The notes under the pieces: model-generated
What the model saw: the letters and a program-made list of their open reading frames with translations, nothing else
What the model was told of the DNA's origin: nothing
Databases searched by the model: none
Shown: positions 12,830-22,176 of the stretch, in pieces
Layout: each line of letters starts with the position of its first letter
Numbering within the stretch: position 1 is the stretch's first letter
Position numbers and translations under genes: made by a program
Origin: Hominisplanchenecus_A murintestinalis
Lineage (GTDB): Bacteria > Bacillota > Clostridia > Lachnospirales > Lachnospiraceae
Length of the DNA: 22,517 bases
Assembly: GCF_943193015.1 (NCBI RefSeq)
Contig: NZ_CALPCM010000041.1
Location: forward strand, 1-22,517
Direction: 5' to 3'

Positions 12830-14893
12830 CTATTTCTTTACCTTTATGTTCTTTCCTGCGCCCCTGGCTGTCAAAAGTTTTTTATAGGCTTTCAGTTTCC
12901 CTTTCGGAACTTTCACCACTGCTTTTCCATGAACGCCTTTGAACGCCTTTTTCCCCACGCTTTTCTTTGTCAGCTTCCGGGACTTTATCGTAATGTTTTT
13001 AAGTCTCCGGCATCCGGTAAATGCCTGGCTCCCGATTTTACTGACCCCCGAAGGAATCGTCACCTTTTTTAGCTCTGTACATTTATAAAATGCCCGTGCT
13101 GCCACAGAAGTTACCTGATAAGATTTTCCCTCTATTTTTACTGTAGCCGGAATCGCTGCAGCCGATACATCTGTATTCAAAGGCTTCACATATTCAACAC
13201 TGCTTGCCGTCAGAACTTTATATTTCCCGTCTGAAGCGCTGTCTGTTATAATCTGCCCCGCAGAAGGCGCTGCTTTCGTTGTAGCAGGAGTTTTTACCTG
13301 CTGTGCCTTTGTAGTTGTTCCTGTTATCGCTGCCTCACAGCTTAACGACATATTATTTGAAGTGGTTCCGGTAACTGTTATCGTCCCGGCTTTATGACAA
13401 ATCACATTTACATACAAGCTCGCCGTTATGTTGTCCCTTGTCCGAATTGAACATCCCGACACTTCTCCTACGGACTCGTCACTGCTCTCCCACGTAATAC
13501 GTCCAACCACTTCTTCCAAAATTTGCTTAGATGTCGGCCCTTGCGGATCTAACCCCAGGCTGCATATAAATGTTATTGTCTGCCCTTCCATTCCTTTAAT
13601 CGGCGGCTTGGACAACAATGTAAACTTGATAGGCTCTATCTGGCTGGGCTTCTGCGTCTCGCTCTCCGTTTCACTTTCTGTCTCTGTTTCTGTTTCCGTC
13701 TCTGTCTCACTTTCTGTTTCTGTTCCCGTTGTGTCAGTAGCAGGCGGTTTATTCGTGCCGCCCTGCCCTGCCAGCTTTTCGGAAACTACCGTGCCTGCCA
13801 TAGAATAAGCGCCTGAAGCTCCGGTATTCAGATAGAGCGCCGCGCGTACCCCCACATTATTAGAAGCCACATGATCTCCATATCTGCCGCCATAACTGCC
13901 ATCATATTTTACTTCCAGGACTTTTGCTCCTATATCTCCCGGAGTACGGAGCCACCACCAGCAGTTCCCCGCCTGGCTTCTCACATACACGCCCATAGCT
14001 TTCGCATAAGTGCTGGCTTTTGCAATTCTCGCCTCATCTGCAACCGTCCTGTCCTTTACAAACCCATAGGACGCTGCCCATGCTGTGCTCCACATTTCCT
14101 GTTCCGAAAGCAGGAATACATAATCCTCTGTATCATTCCCACCGCTTATCTCGGTTTTGTCATTACCCGGATTTTTTAGTTTAGACTTTACAATCGCCCC
14201 TTTTTCTGAAGCGCTGAACGCCCTGTCTATAAAACCTTTTCCCGCATAGTCTGCACCCTGCAGGTTCTCCTTAGCGCTGTACCCATTCAGCCAGCTCCTC
14301 ATAGTGCTCCGCTCCCAGGTAATAGGAACCGGATTCTCATGATATCTCCTGTCGTCTAAAACTTTATCCGAGAGGAGCAGCGCCTTGTTTCCTGATACCT
14401 CAAGGATACGCCACTTAATCGACTCATACTTAAAATAGTGCCAGACTTTATCTCCATCCCAGTCAAACTGATATCTGTCAGTGCTGGATACATACGTGGC
14501 ATCTTCTTTTCTCACCCTTCGGTATTTCGCGCCGCCTACTGTCGCTTCATTATCTGCATTCCAGGAAGCCCCTTCCAGCGCACTGTAATCGCCGTCTGAA
14601 ATGATATAATCATCTTCGTTCAATATGCTTTCCGGATACTTTTCACTCATTTCCTGAGTAATTACTTCTGCCTGGGGATAACTCCCAAACTCCACACAGT
14701 TCCAAGTCACTTTCTGCCCGGCTGCCATACTTGAATCTTTCTGTATCTGCGGATTCGCCAGGGTTGCACTTCCATCAGCCCCTGATACACCAAAAGCTTC
14801 TGTAGGAAGCAGCAGCGCCATCATTCCCACTGCCAAAACCACTGACAACAGGCGTTTCCGCATATTTGATACTTTTTTTTGCTTCTTTCCCAT
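12830..14893 (-). CDS. Secreted surface protein: DUF6273, Ig-like and LRR modules
   Basis: This 687-residue protein has no enzymatic motif I can name. ATG 14893 is chosen because GAGGG lies six bases upstream; the frame could open at 14959. The order is: basic start and signal helix (about 11-37, ending PTEAFG); a DUF6273-like domain (about 63-358) with IKWRILEV, STMRSWLNG, WWWLRTPG and VGVRAALYL; a Thr/Glu/Ser repeat linker; a bacterial Ig-like domain (about 420-525, with ITWESSDESVGEVSG); a Thr/Ala linker; and a BspA-type leucine-rich module (about 555-687) with AFYKCTELKKVTIP and GSQAFTGCRRLKNITI. The extreme C-terminus is very Lys-rich, with no LPXTG. It is likely a cell-surface or matrix-binding protein. 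Its C-terminal module matches that of the GH2 enzyme. Confidence 0.82.
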   Translation of the reverse strand: MGKKQKKVSNMRKRLLSVVLAVGMMALLLPTEAFGVSGADGSATLANPQIQKDSSMAAGQKVTWNCVEFGSYPQAEVITQEMSEKYPESILNEDDYIISDGDYSALEGASWNADNEATVGGAKYRRVRKEDATYVSSTDRYQFDWDGDKVWHYFKYESIKWRILEVSGNKALLLSDKVLDDRRYHENPVPITWERSTMRSWLNGYSAKENLQGADYAGKGFIDRAFSASEKGAIVKSKLKNPGNDKTEISGGNDTEDYVFLLSEQEMWSTAWAASYGFVKDRTVADEARIAKASTYAKAMGVYVRSQAGNCWWWLRTPGDIGAKVLEVKYDGSYGGRYGDHVASNNVGVRAALYLNTGASGAYSMAGTVVSEKLAGQGGTNKPPATDTTGTETESETETETETETESETESETQKPSQIEPIKFTLLSKPPIKGMEGQTITFICSLGLDPQGPTSKQILEEVVGRITWESSDESVGEVSGCSIRTRDNITASLYVNVICHKAGTITVTGTTSNNMSLSCEAAITGTTTKAQQVKTPATTKAAPSAGQIITDSASDGKYKVLTASSVEYVKPLNTDVSAAAIPATVKIEGKSYQVTSVAARAFYKCTELKKVTIPSGVSKIGSQAFTGCRRLKNITIKSRKLTKKSVGKKAFKGVHGKAVVKVPKGKLKAYKKLLTARGAGKNIKVKK
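13655..13723 (-). repeat. Thr/Glu/Ser dipeptide-repeat linker
   Basis: About 23 codons encode alternating Thr/Ser and Glu (TETESETE pattern), visible as tandem hexamers of the type GTTTCT/GTCTCT on the plus strand. It is a flexible acidic spacer between the DUF6273 and Ig-like domains, and a likely site of length variation by slippage. Confidence 0.85.
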
Positions 14894-14929
14894 GCTCATC
14901 CCTCGCTTTCTTTTCTGATTTTCATAGCT

Positions 14930-14958
14930 ATTATACCTCGTAACCTCTGATTTGTACA
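14930..14958 (-). promoter_or_regulatory. Promoter of the surface protein gene
   Basis: On the minus strand a perfect -10 TATAAT (14935-14930) lies 17 bases from a weak -35 TGTACA (14958-14953). It is divergent from the cyclophilin promoter 30 bases away. Confidence 0.5.
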
Positions 14959-14987
14959 CCCATTTCCTACAAAAAATCCAGGAACAC

Positions 14988-15016
14988 TTGCCACAATCTT
15001 CAACTCATATTATACT
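14988..15016 (+). promoter_or_regulatory. Cyclophilin promoter
   Basis: The -35 is TTGCCA (14988-14993) and the -10 is TATACT (15011-15016), with a 17-base spacer. Confidence 0.65.
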
Positions 15017-15082
15017 TTAAATGAGAGAAAAGGCAGCCGCCTTTTTTCCAATCTGTTAAACAAAGAAGAGAGGAAAATTAAA

Positions 15083-15604
15083 ATGGCACAGAACCCAATT
15101 GTAACAATTACCCTGGAGAACGGCGATGTCATGAAGGCAGAACTGTATCCTGAACTTGCACCAAACACTGTAAACAACTTTATCAGCCTGATAAAATCCG
15201 GCTTCTACAACGGCCTGATTTTTCACAGAGTCATCAACGGTTTTATGATTCAGGGCGGCTGTCCTGACGGAACGGGCACAGGCGGTCCCGGTTATACTAT
15301 CAAAGGCGAATTCTCCCAGAATGGCTTTGAAAACCCTCTCCGCCACACGCCGGGCGTACTCTCTATGGCGCGGGCTATGATGCCTGATTCCGCCGGCTCC
15401 CAGTTCTTTATCATGCATAAGAACTCGCCGCACCTAAACGGCGCATATGCCGCTTTTGGCAAAATCACGGAAGGTATCGATGTTGTAAACAAAATTGCCG
15501 AAGTTGATACCGACTTTGGCGACCGCCCTCTGGAACCGCAGGCAATCAAGTCTATGTCCGTAGAAACCTTTGGCGTGGAATACCCTGAACCGGAAAAGTG
15601 TTGA
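15083..15604 (+). CDS. ppiB: Peptidyl-prolyl cis-trans isomerase, cyclophilin type
   Basis: This 173-residue protein catalyses cis-trans isomerisation of proline peptide bonds and helps protein folding. It is a single cyclophilin domain: ELYPELAPNTVNNFISL; active-site FHRVINGFMIQGG with R49, F54 and Q57; then GSQFFIM and HLNGAYAAFGKI. The Trp that makes eukaryotic cyclophilins cyclosporin-sensitive is replaced by Ala/Tyr-type residues here, as is common in bacteria. There is no signal peptide, so it is cytoplasmic. GAGAGG lies about nine bases before the ATG. It is monocistronic, with its own promoter and a strong terminator, and is the only intact plus-strand core gene in the window. Confidence 0.95.
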   Translation: MAQNPIVTITLENGDVMKAELYPELAPNTVNNFISLIKSGFYNGLIFHRVINGFMIQGGCPDGTGTGGPGYTIKGEFSQNGFENPLRHTPGVLSMARAMMPDSAGSQFFIMHKNSPHLNGAYAAFGKITEGIDVVNKIAEVDTDFGDRPLEPQAIKSMSVETFGVEYPEPEKC

Positions 15605-15622
15605 TTCTACATTGTGTATTAG

Positions 15623-15668
15623 AAAGCAGAGGCTGTTCCAGTGTGGAGCAGCCTCTGCTTTTTATTGC
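15623..15668 (+). terminator. Intrinsic terminator of ppiB
   Basis: AAAGCAGAGGCTG (15623-15635) pairs perfectly with CAGCCTCTGCTTT (15649-15661) and is followed by TTTATTG. It may also help end the convergent GH2 transcript. Confidence 0.9.
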
Positions 15669-15670
15669 TC

Positions 15671-18600
15671 TTATTTTACTTTTCCTTTTTTACTCATGCC
15701 TGCTTTTTTCAGCTTTTTAAACAATGCTGCTTTCTGCTTTTTATTCAGTTTTTTCACGCTTACCACCATCTTGGCAGATGTTTTCTTAAACGCGCCGGAC
15801 TTGATGTTCTTCAAAGCGTTTCCTTTTAACTGAACCGATTTCAGATTTTTACATCCCATGAACGCTTGTTTCCCAATCGTTGTAACATATTTGCCCAGAA
15901 CCACTTTTTTCAGTTTTGTGTTGCCTTTCATCACATTCGGGCCAATCTCTGTTACTTTATAGGTTACGCCTTTTAGCTTAACCGTTGCCGGAACATTCAT
16001 GCTCTTTGCTTTCTTACTCTTTACTTCTATCAGCTTAGCTGTCTTGCTCTTCGCATTGACTACCTGATAACGGCCGGAAGATATAAGGATTTTATCACCG
16101 TTCTTTGGCGGCGTATTATTGCCGGGATCCGGTGTTGGCGGCTTTGGCGCCGGCGGATTATTATCCACTGGCGGTTTTGGCTTATTATCACTAGGACCCG
16201 GTGCCGGCTTTTCCGGTTCTTTCTTGACCAAAGCCTCTGCCGCCGCTTTCAAAGCTTTCAAAGCTTTCTCTACCTGCCTCTTTGACGCATTTGGATTCTT
16301 AGAAACTGCCTGTGCTGCTTTTAGTGCTTTCTCAAATACCGCATAAGACCCCGGCGTATAATCAGACTCCTTCTTTGCCTCTCCATTTGCAATTTCCGTA
16401 TTCAGCTCCTGCTTCTGCTCCTCTGTAGGAGGGATATAGAGCAGCTTAACTTTATAAACGTTTGTCGCTTTCTGATCCTCAGATGTGACGACCACCCTTA
16501 CGATATCTTCTTCATCGATTGGAAGGATATTCACGGATGCATTATCCCTTGCCGTTGCTGCAATCTCAGAAGCATCCTCACCCAAATCGTAAATGCCGTC
16601 CTTTACTTCTCCAGAAACAAAGCCATCCACATTCTTTCCATCTGCCGTCAATGTATCAAGAACTGCCGTTCCATTTGTTGTATAACCGGAATCCGTCGTC
16701 CAGATTTCCAATTCTGTCAGGCCTACATACCCCGTTCCAACCTGCTTCATCGTAAATTTCAATGCTTTGACTTTCTGCGCTTCTTTCAGCACTAAACTAT
16801 TTTCCTGATTTGCCACATAATCCGCATGAGTGAATTCAACCTCCTCAAAGTTCTCGCCATCTGCAGAAACCGCGATCGTTACCTGCTCTGGCGCAGTAAC
16901 ATTCGAATCTCCAAAGAACCACGCTTTCAGTTCTGAAATCTCATGCACGTCATTCCAGGTAAATGTAATAGTCGGTGAAGAATTCTTCAAATGATCCTCC
17001 CAATTTGTCCAACGCTCATCCCCACTGTTCAGTACATCTTTTACTCCATTAACAATAGACAAAAGGTTATCTGCCGGTTCACCGCAGCTCTCTTTCAAAG
17101 TCGCATACTCTGGCGCCACATTTCTCGGTTCCACCGTAATAGTCTCTGCCACACGTACAGTAGCCTTCACAGGCATTGTCTCTCCGTCTTCCACGGCAGC
17201 CGTGCCATTTACTGTAGCGATATCCCCAACCTTCTGTAATTGTTCCGCCGTAAGCGCTTCCCAGGTAACGGGATATGCGCCATACGTTCTTCCGTCCGGC
17301 AGAAAACCTGTCGTCGTTTCTGGAAGCATCGGAACCATCCCCGCCATCGTTGCGCGTGAATAATTCTTCACGGCTACAATAATCGGTTTCACCTGCACAT
17401 ATGCTGTAACCGGAATTTCTTCTGTGCTGATTTTAAGTATCCCCTCTATCGCATGGCTTCCCGGTGTATTGTACACTTCTTCTGTGATCTCTTCCCATGT
17501 AACGGTGCCCTGAATTGCACTGCCGTCGCTCATTTTTCCATTAACTGCTGTCTGCAGCTGCGGTATTTCACCCATAACAACCGTGTATTCTGTTGTTAGG
17601 TCATAGTCTTTCAGGAACACTTCTCCCTGATTGCTGCCAACCGTATCTACAAAGACGCTGGCGCTGTTCAGCCCTGAAGACACTGCTCCTACTTTGAATC
17701 CGCCCGACTCTTCTGTACTGCGGACGATAACCAGAGCTTTCCCGCTAAACGCGTCAATATTCGCAGTTTTCTCACTGGTAAGCACAGATTCCTGCTGGAA
17801 CTTGTCAATTGTAGACGGATTTCCATTATCCACGCCTACAATTGTTCCATTTCCTGTCAGCGTAAAACGGATATTATTTCTTGCTGCGCTCACAAAACGA
17901 CCATCTGCATCCACAATATCTACAGAAATATAGCTGAGACTGCTTCCGTCCGCCTGAATTTCTTCCTTTTCTGTCTCAATTTTCAGTGCTGTTCCCTGAT
18001 CGCTATTGCTTGTTACGCTGTCCAGACCGATTGTATCTTCAATCACCTTACCAGCTACATCATAAGCAACTGCGCGCAAAGTTCCCTTTTCATACTGTAC
18101 CTTGAACTGCGCCGCCATCGCTTTCCACTGTTGATTCTCATTGACTGCCGCACACAGTCTGTCGTTATTAGACTCGCTGGTGTAAGTTGCCCACTCATAT
18201 CCAGCGCTTGTTGTTATCGGATTTCTGGTTGATGTGCCAATCAACACATCATTTAAATACAGTTCAACTTTTGCCGCATTTGAGTAAATGTATACCGGAA
18301 CTCTGTCATTGCTGATTACCAAATCCTCTGCATTCCAGCTCTGAGGAACTACATGAAGCGTAGTCGCATCCTCCCGCCACTGGCTGGTGTAATAGTAGAA
18401 AGAATCTTTCGGGAATCCTGCCGTATCTATTACGCCAAAATAAGAAGAGTTCGGCACTGCTTTCTTGTCGCCGCTGCTGCTTCCTGCACCCGTTCCATTC
18501 CACGGTGTCGGCTCGCCGATATAGTCAAACCCGGTCCAAATAAATTCACCGGATACAAAATCATCCTTAATCGTATACCACCAGGACTCGCGCGCGGAAT

Positions 18601-20365
18601 TTCCCCAGCTTACCCAGTCTGTATCATATGCCGTACACTGATAATCCCCGTTTCTTCCATAGTGGCTGGTTGTATCATAAATACCGCGGCTGTTGCTTGG
18701 AGACGCTGTCTCAGTCGCAACGATTTTCCAGTCCGGATGAGTATTGTGTACATTCGCGATTGCCCCCATAGAATAATTCATACCTGCCAGACCGCCTGAA
18801 TTAGCAAGTTCCGCTGTAATATGGTTACGGAAATCTCCTGTATTCACATTCGCGTTTCCGCCCGGGTTGTTATCCCCTGAGGTAATCGGTCTCGTAGAAT
18901 CAATCGCCTTGATATAGCTAATCATGTTTCTCGCATATTCCACATACCTGCTGGAATCTGTAACACCAAAGTTCAGCTCATTACCGATATCCCACATCAC
19001 AACAGACGGGTCGTTCTTATCACGCTGAACATTGGACTCCAATACAAATTTATACCAGGTATCGTCTGCCGCCGCGCCTAAAATCTTATTATCGCTGCCA
19101 ATCGTCCTGTTAAAATGGGTGCTAAAATCCTGGTTGTTCCCATTTTTCCCATATGCCCAGCCGTCAAATGTTTCATCCATAACCAGTATTCCCAGTTCAT
19201 TACAAGCGTCCAGCAGCGCGTCAGCCGGTGTGTTATGTGCAGTCCGGATGGCATTACATCCCATTTCTTTCAGCTTTTCCACTTGCCTGTAGATAGCGTC
19301 ACGGTATGCCGCTGCGCCGAGCGCCCCCTGGTCATGGTGCATACACACGCCTTTGAACTTTACATTCTCACCGTTCAGGCTAAAACCTGTATTTGCGTCA
19401 AAATCAAAATAGCGGAAGCCAAATGTCGTCATATAAGTATCTTTCACCTGGCTATTTACCAAAACCTCTGTCTTTACATAATACAGGTTCGGAGTTTCAC
19501 AGCTCCAGAGCGCCGGTTTATTTACAGAAGCCTGCTGTTCCACAGAAGCTTCCGCGCCTGCCGCCACCGTTACATCTTTGCTGACCGGAGCGGACACTTC
19601 TTTACTCTCCGCATCCAGAACAGTTGTACGTACTGCTGCATTTACAGAAGCGTTTCCATCGTTTTGCACCTTAGTTACCACGTTTACGGTAACATCGCCA
19701 TTCTTCTGTGTCTCCAGGTCCGGAGTCGTTACATACGTTCCATTTTTCGCCACATGTACGTTATCCGTAACTACTAATTTTACGTCGCGGTAAATACCTG
19801 CGCCGGAATACCAGCGGCTGGACGGAAACGTACACTCTGCTTTTACTGCAATCACATTTTTTGTACTGCCGTCACAGGTTACATAGTCAGAAATGTCAAA
19901 TGAAAAATCATTGTAACCATAATGATTCTCCCCAAGCTTCTGCCCGTTTACATAGACATATGCATGATTGTAAACGCCGTCAAAATTTAAAACCAGTGTT
20001 TTTCCTGCATACTCAGCCGGAAACGTCACGCTCTTACGGTACCAGCCTGTGCCCCCCGGATAAAAAGCAGACTCTGCCTCATATGAATTCGACTGTTCCC
20101 GCGTAATGTTAAAATCATGCGGCAGCAGCGTCTCCTCCCACAAGGAATCATTAAAATTTGTCTGTTCCATTCCCTCTTCTGTCTCTTCTTCCAGAAAATG
20201 AAACTTCCATCCCCTGTTAAAGTTTTCCTCTCTTGCATCTGCCGAAACCTCAGCCGTTGCTGCCGTTCTATCCGGCGCTGCCGAAACCGGAACATTAAAA
20301 CTGCCAAATACAACTGCAGATGCAAGCAGTATTGACAGCCACCGCCTTTTTTGTTTAGGTCTCAT
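15671..20365 (-). CDS. Large secreted GH2 beta-galactosidase-like enzyme, multidomain
   Basis: This 1564-residue exported glycosidase starts with a signal peptide (1-29, ending VSAA). Then come the GH2 sugar-binding domain (about 45-220), the GH2 Ig domain (225-325) and the TIM barrel (330-640), with acid/base E463 in VVMWDIGNE and nucleophile E552 in VATETAS. Next are a DUF4982-like domain (665-770), an invasin-type Ig domain (795-905), two Big_4-like domains (920-1075, with VTWE in each), an F5/8 type C or CBM32-like module (1085-1222), a strand-rich segment, a FIVAR helix (1315-1380), a Pro-rich linker and a leucine-rich basic module (1425-1564). GGGAGG lies eight bases before ATG 20365. 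There is no LPXTG. It probably attacks beta-galactosides of mucin, milk or plant glycans, though beta-glucuronidase or another GH2 specificity cannot be excluded. Confidence 0.9.
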   Translation of the reverse strand: MRPKQKRRWLSILLASAVVFGSFNVPVSAAPDRTAATAEVSADAREENFNRGWKFHFLEEETEEGMEQTNFNDSLWEETLLPHDFNITREQSNSYEAESAFYPGGTGWYRKSVTFPAEYAGKTLVLNFDGVYNHAYVYVNGQKLGENHYGYNDFSFDISDYVTCDGSTKNVIAVKAECTFPSSRWYSGAGIYRDVKLVVTDNVHVAKNGTYVTTPDLETQKNGDVTVNVVTKVQNDGNASVNAAVRTTVLDAESKEVSAPVSKDVTVAAGAEASVEQQASVNKPALWSCETPNLYYVKTEVLVNSQVKDTYMTTFGFRYFDFDANTGFSLNGENVKFKGVCMHHDQGALGAAAYRDAIYRQVEKLKEMGCNAIRTAHNTPADALLDACNELGILVMDETFDGWAYGKNGNNQDFSTHFNRTIGSDNKILGAAADDTWYKFVLESNVQRDKNDPSVVMWDIGNELNFGVTDSSRYVEYARNMISYIKAIDSTRPITSGDNNPGGNANVNTGDFRNHITAELANSGGLAGMNYSMGAIANVHNTHPDWKIVATETASPSNSRGIYDTTSHYGRNGDYQCTAYDTDWVSWGNSARESWWYTIKDDFVSGEFIWTGFDYIGEPTPWNGTGAGSSSGDKKAVPNSSYFGVIDTAGFPKDSFYYYTSQWREDATTLHVVPQSWNAEDLVISNDRVPVYIYSNAAKVELYLNDVLIGTSTRNPITTSAGYEWATYTSESNNDRLCAAVNENQQWKAMAAQFKVQYEKGTLRAVAYDVAGKVIEDTIGLDSVTSNSDQGTALKIETEKEEIQADGSSLSYISVDIVDADGRFVSAARNNIRFTLTGNGTIVGVDNGNPSTIDKFQQESVLTSEKTANIDAFSGKALVIVRSTEESGGFKVGAVSSGLNSASVFVDTVGSNQGEVFLKDYDLTTEYTVVMGEIPQLQTAVNGKMSDGSAIQGTVTWEEITEEVYNTPGSHAIEGILKISTEEIPVTAYVQVKPIIVAVKNYSRATMAGMVPMLPETTTGFLPDGRTYGAYPVTWEALTAEQLQKVGDIATVNGTAAVEDGETMPVKATVRVAETITVEPRNVAPEYATLKESCGEPADNLLSIVNGVKDVLNSGDERWTNWEDHLKNSSPTITFTWNDVHEISELKAWFFGDSNVTAPEQVTIAVSADGENFEEVEFTHADYVANQENSLVLKEAQKVKALKFTMKQVGTGYVGLTELEIWTTDSGYTTNGTAVLDTLTADGKNVDGFVSGEVKDGIYDLGEDASEIAATARDNASVNILPIDEEDIVRVVVTSEDQKATNVYKVKLLYIPPTEEQKQELNTEIANGEAKKESDYTPGSYAVFEKALKAAQAVSKNPNASKRQVEKALKALKAAAEALVKKEPEKPAPGPSDNKPKPPVDNNPPAPKPPTPDPGNNTPPKNGDKILISSGRYQVVNAKSKTAKLIEVKSKKAKSMNVPATVKLKGVTYKVTEIGPNVMKGNTKLKKVVLGKYVTTIGKQAFMGCKNLKSVQLKGNALKNIKSGAFKKTSAKMVVSVKKLNKKQKAALFKKLKKAGMSKKGKVK

Positions 20366-20503
20366 TCATTTTACCTCCCTTAATTTTGTATTTTCGGTAT
20401 TTTGGTCAAAACAGCAGACTGGGCTTTATCCCATTCCGCTAACTCCCACAAAATCTGTCCCTGAAAAATAAATTTTTTCGTGGATTTTAACCAGTATATT
20501 TCT

Positions 20504-20531
20504 ATTATAACTAAATATCCTGTTTTGTCAA
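20504..20531 (-). promoter_or_regulatory. GH2 gene promoter
   Basis: On the minus strand, consensus -35 TTGACA (20531-20526) and -10 TATAAT (20509-20504) are spaced by 16 bases. It gives a ~130-base leader (20366-20497). That leader holds only a small GGG/CCC hairpin and no riboswitch I recognise. Confidence 0.7.
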
Positions 20532-20561
20532 ACAAAATTTCTTTACTTATGGGGATATCTT

Positions 20562-20595
20562 AAAAAGCCCGGAACGCAATGTCCTGGACTTTTTA
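20562..20595 (-). terminator. Intrinsic terminator, probably bidirectional
   Basis: AAAAAGTCCAGGAC pairs with GTTCCGGGCTTTTT through Watson-Crick and wobble pairs around an ATTGC loop. It ends in TTTTT on both strands and lies five bases after the stop of the decayed secreted-protein gene. Confidence 0.75.
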
Positions 20596-20598
20596 TTC

Positions 20599-21163
20599 CT
20601 ACCTTATTCTTTTCATCTTCTTCGCAGCGTAGGTGTAACGATATTGCACACCCGCTTGATAGACAATACAGCCTTTGTCTGTGATATCTCCGATCAATAC
20701 CTCTCCAAATTCAGACGGATTGATGAATACTGCAATCTTCTTTCGACCCGTTCCATCTTTATTGCATCGATATAACACAGCCTTTTTCATACTTCCTTTA
20801 TCATAAGCTGCATAGTACAGCTTTTTCCCTACAAACACTTCACTTCGTCCATAAGAAGTCAGTTTTCTTACTTTCGAAAGTCCTTGAGCCGTAATCTTAT
20901 AAATGGTCACCGGATAAGGTCCCACATCTGTGCGATATGCATTCTGCGCCACCACAAATTTCCCCAGCCTGCCAGTTATACAACAATTTGACATTACTTT
21001 CTTTACCTTACCTGTCTTAATATTGTAACTGTATGTCCAATACTTCCTCATATCCCGAAGCCGTCTCTGCTTTTACCGACCATTCCCCGGCTAACAGCAC
21101 TGCCCCTGGAGCCAGACATAATACCAGTACTATCAGACGCAATCCTTTCCTTAACCTTTCCAT
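20599..21163 (-). pseudogene. Frameshifted secreted protein gene, DUF5050-like remnant
   Basis: Two overlapping frames appear to be one broken gene. The upstream frame starts at ATG 21163 and encodes a signal peptide (MERLRKGLRLIVLVLCLAPG, ending VKAETASG), then runs out of frame to a stop at 21019-21017. The downstream frame (150 residues, ATG 21051 to 20599) continues the mature part: KYWTYSYNIKTGKVKKVM, VGKKLYYAAYD, AVLYRCNKDGTGRKKI and DKGCIVYQAG. These look like beta-propeller blades of DUF5050-type secreted proteins. A small indel near 21040-21055 would explain the break. Full-length relatives are usually longer, so a deletion there is also possible. Expression of the downstream part alone would leave it without an export signal. 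Confidence 0.6.
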
Positions 21164-21212
21164 ATCTCCCTTATCTCCCTTCTGTCAAATAACTATAAAC
21201 AAAACCGAATTT

Positions 21213-22139
21213 TCATCCCATATTTTCTTCCCACCATGTTTCATTTTTTAAATAACGTTCCATAATATCAAATCGCCTAAATGCTGCCGACATCGTTCGC
21301 CCATCTATCTCCGACAGATTAGCATTGTTAAAGTAATCTTTTAGAATATCCGCCATTGTCTGTTCTGCCTTACTATACATCAGTTCCTTGTTTTGTTCAA
21401 AATAATTTTTTATTTCATAAAAATTAACATGGGTAATTTTTTCTAAAGTAATACCAAACCTTTTTAAAATCTGCTTACCTATCATATATGATATAAAATA
21501 TTGACTATACAGTCGATGCTCCTTAATTCCATCCAGTTCACTCTCTTTCTTTCTATTATTATCACAGTAACGAAATATCAGTACCGCAACCACCATCTGA
21601 GCGGCATTCAAACCATCAAAAATTAATGAGTAGTATTTATCAAAAAATTCATTACGTCTATACTTTGCCAGATGCGGACTTTCCCGCCATACTGCGAAAA
21701 CAGCCTCAGCCGCAACTGTCGACGGTATGACATTTATATTTAATGTATTATCCCTCTTTCGTTTATAGACATACCCCAAATCATGCGCGCCGATTTCTAA
21801 AATCCGTTGACATTCATCGTTTGATTTTAAATCTCTAAAGTCCACTGGATTTTGGCTATTCGTCGCATATATAATATCCTGGATGATACCCGGATTTTCG
21901 GTATCTTCAACTTCATAAAGACGTACTAGCAAATACGTCTGCGAAAAATCTAAATTTGGATTTTCTTTTACAATTTGATGTATCGTTTTACATGTTTATC
22001 CACCGTTTATAATTTGCAAGTCATCCATTTTAACCATCCAATTCTGTTCCTGCAATTCAATATCTAAATATGCTGCAGCTCCTAATAACAAAACTGCCAG
22101 ATAGCTGCATACAGAATATGCGCAAAAAACTGTAAACGG
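21213..22139 (-). pseudogene. Decayed AIPR-family (phage resistance) gene
   Basis: The long downstream frame resembles the C-terminal half of AIPR proteins (abortive infection, phage resistance): QTYLLVRLYEVEDTENPGII, ATNSQNPVDFRDLKSNDE, QRILEIGAHDLGYVYKRKRD, and later FDKYYSLIFDGLNAAQMVVA. Reading upstream in the same frame gives KTIHQIVKENPNLDFS, then an in-frame TAA (21998-21996), then NWMVKMDDLQIINGG. AIPR proteins have NGGQT at this point, so one Gln codon (CAA) has become TAA. Farther upstream the frame reads hydrophobic, unrelated residues and hits a stop at 22142-22140, inside the tRNA-Asn terminator. The N-terminal several hundred residues are missing. It could only be expressed from a TTG such as 21932, giving 239 residues. 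I judge it non-functional. Confidence 0.75.
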
Positions 22140-22151
22140 TCACGTCTACAG
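22124..22151 (-). terminator. Intrinsic terminator of tRNA-Asn
   Basis: On the minus strand CTGTAGAC (22151-22144) pairs with GTTTACAG (22137-22130) and is followed by TTTTTTGCG. Confidence 0.75.
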
Positions 22152-22176
22152 GTTTTTCATTAAGCTATTTTCTCAA

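Noticed and set aside
19115..19777. 220-codon plus-strand ORF opposite the GH2 gene
   Set aside because: It is antisense to the catalytic barrel and has a Cys/His/Arg-rich shadow composition.
20366..20497. Riboswitch in the GH2 leader
   Set aside because: Only a small GGG/CCC hairpin is visible; no known aptamer core was recognised.
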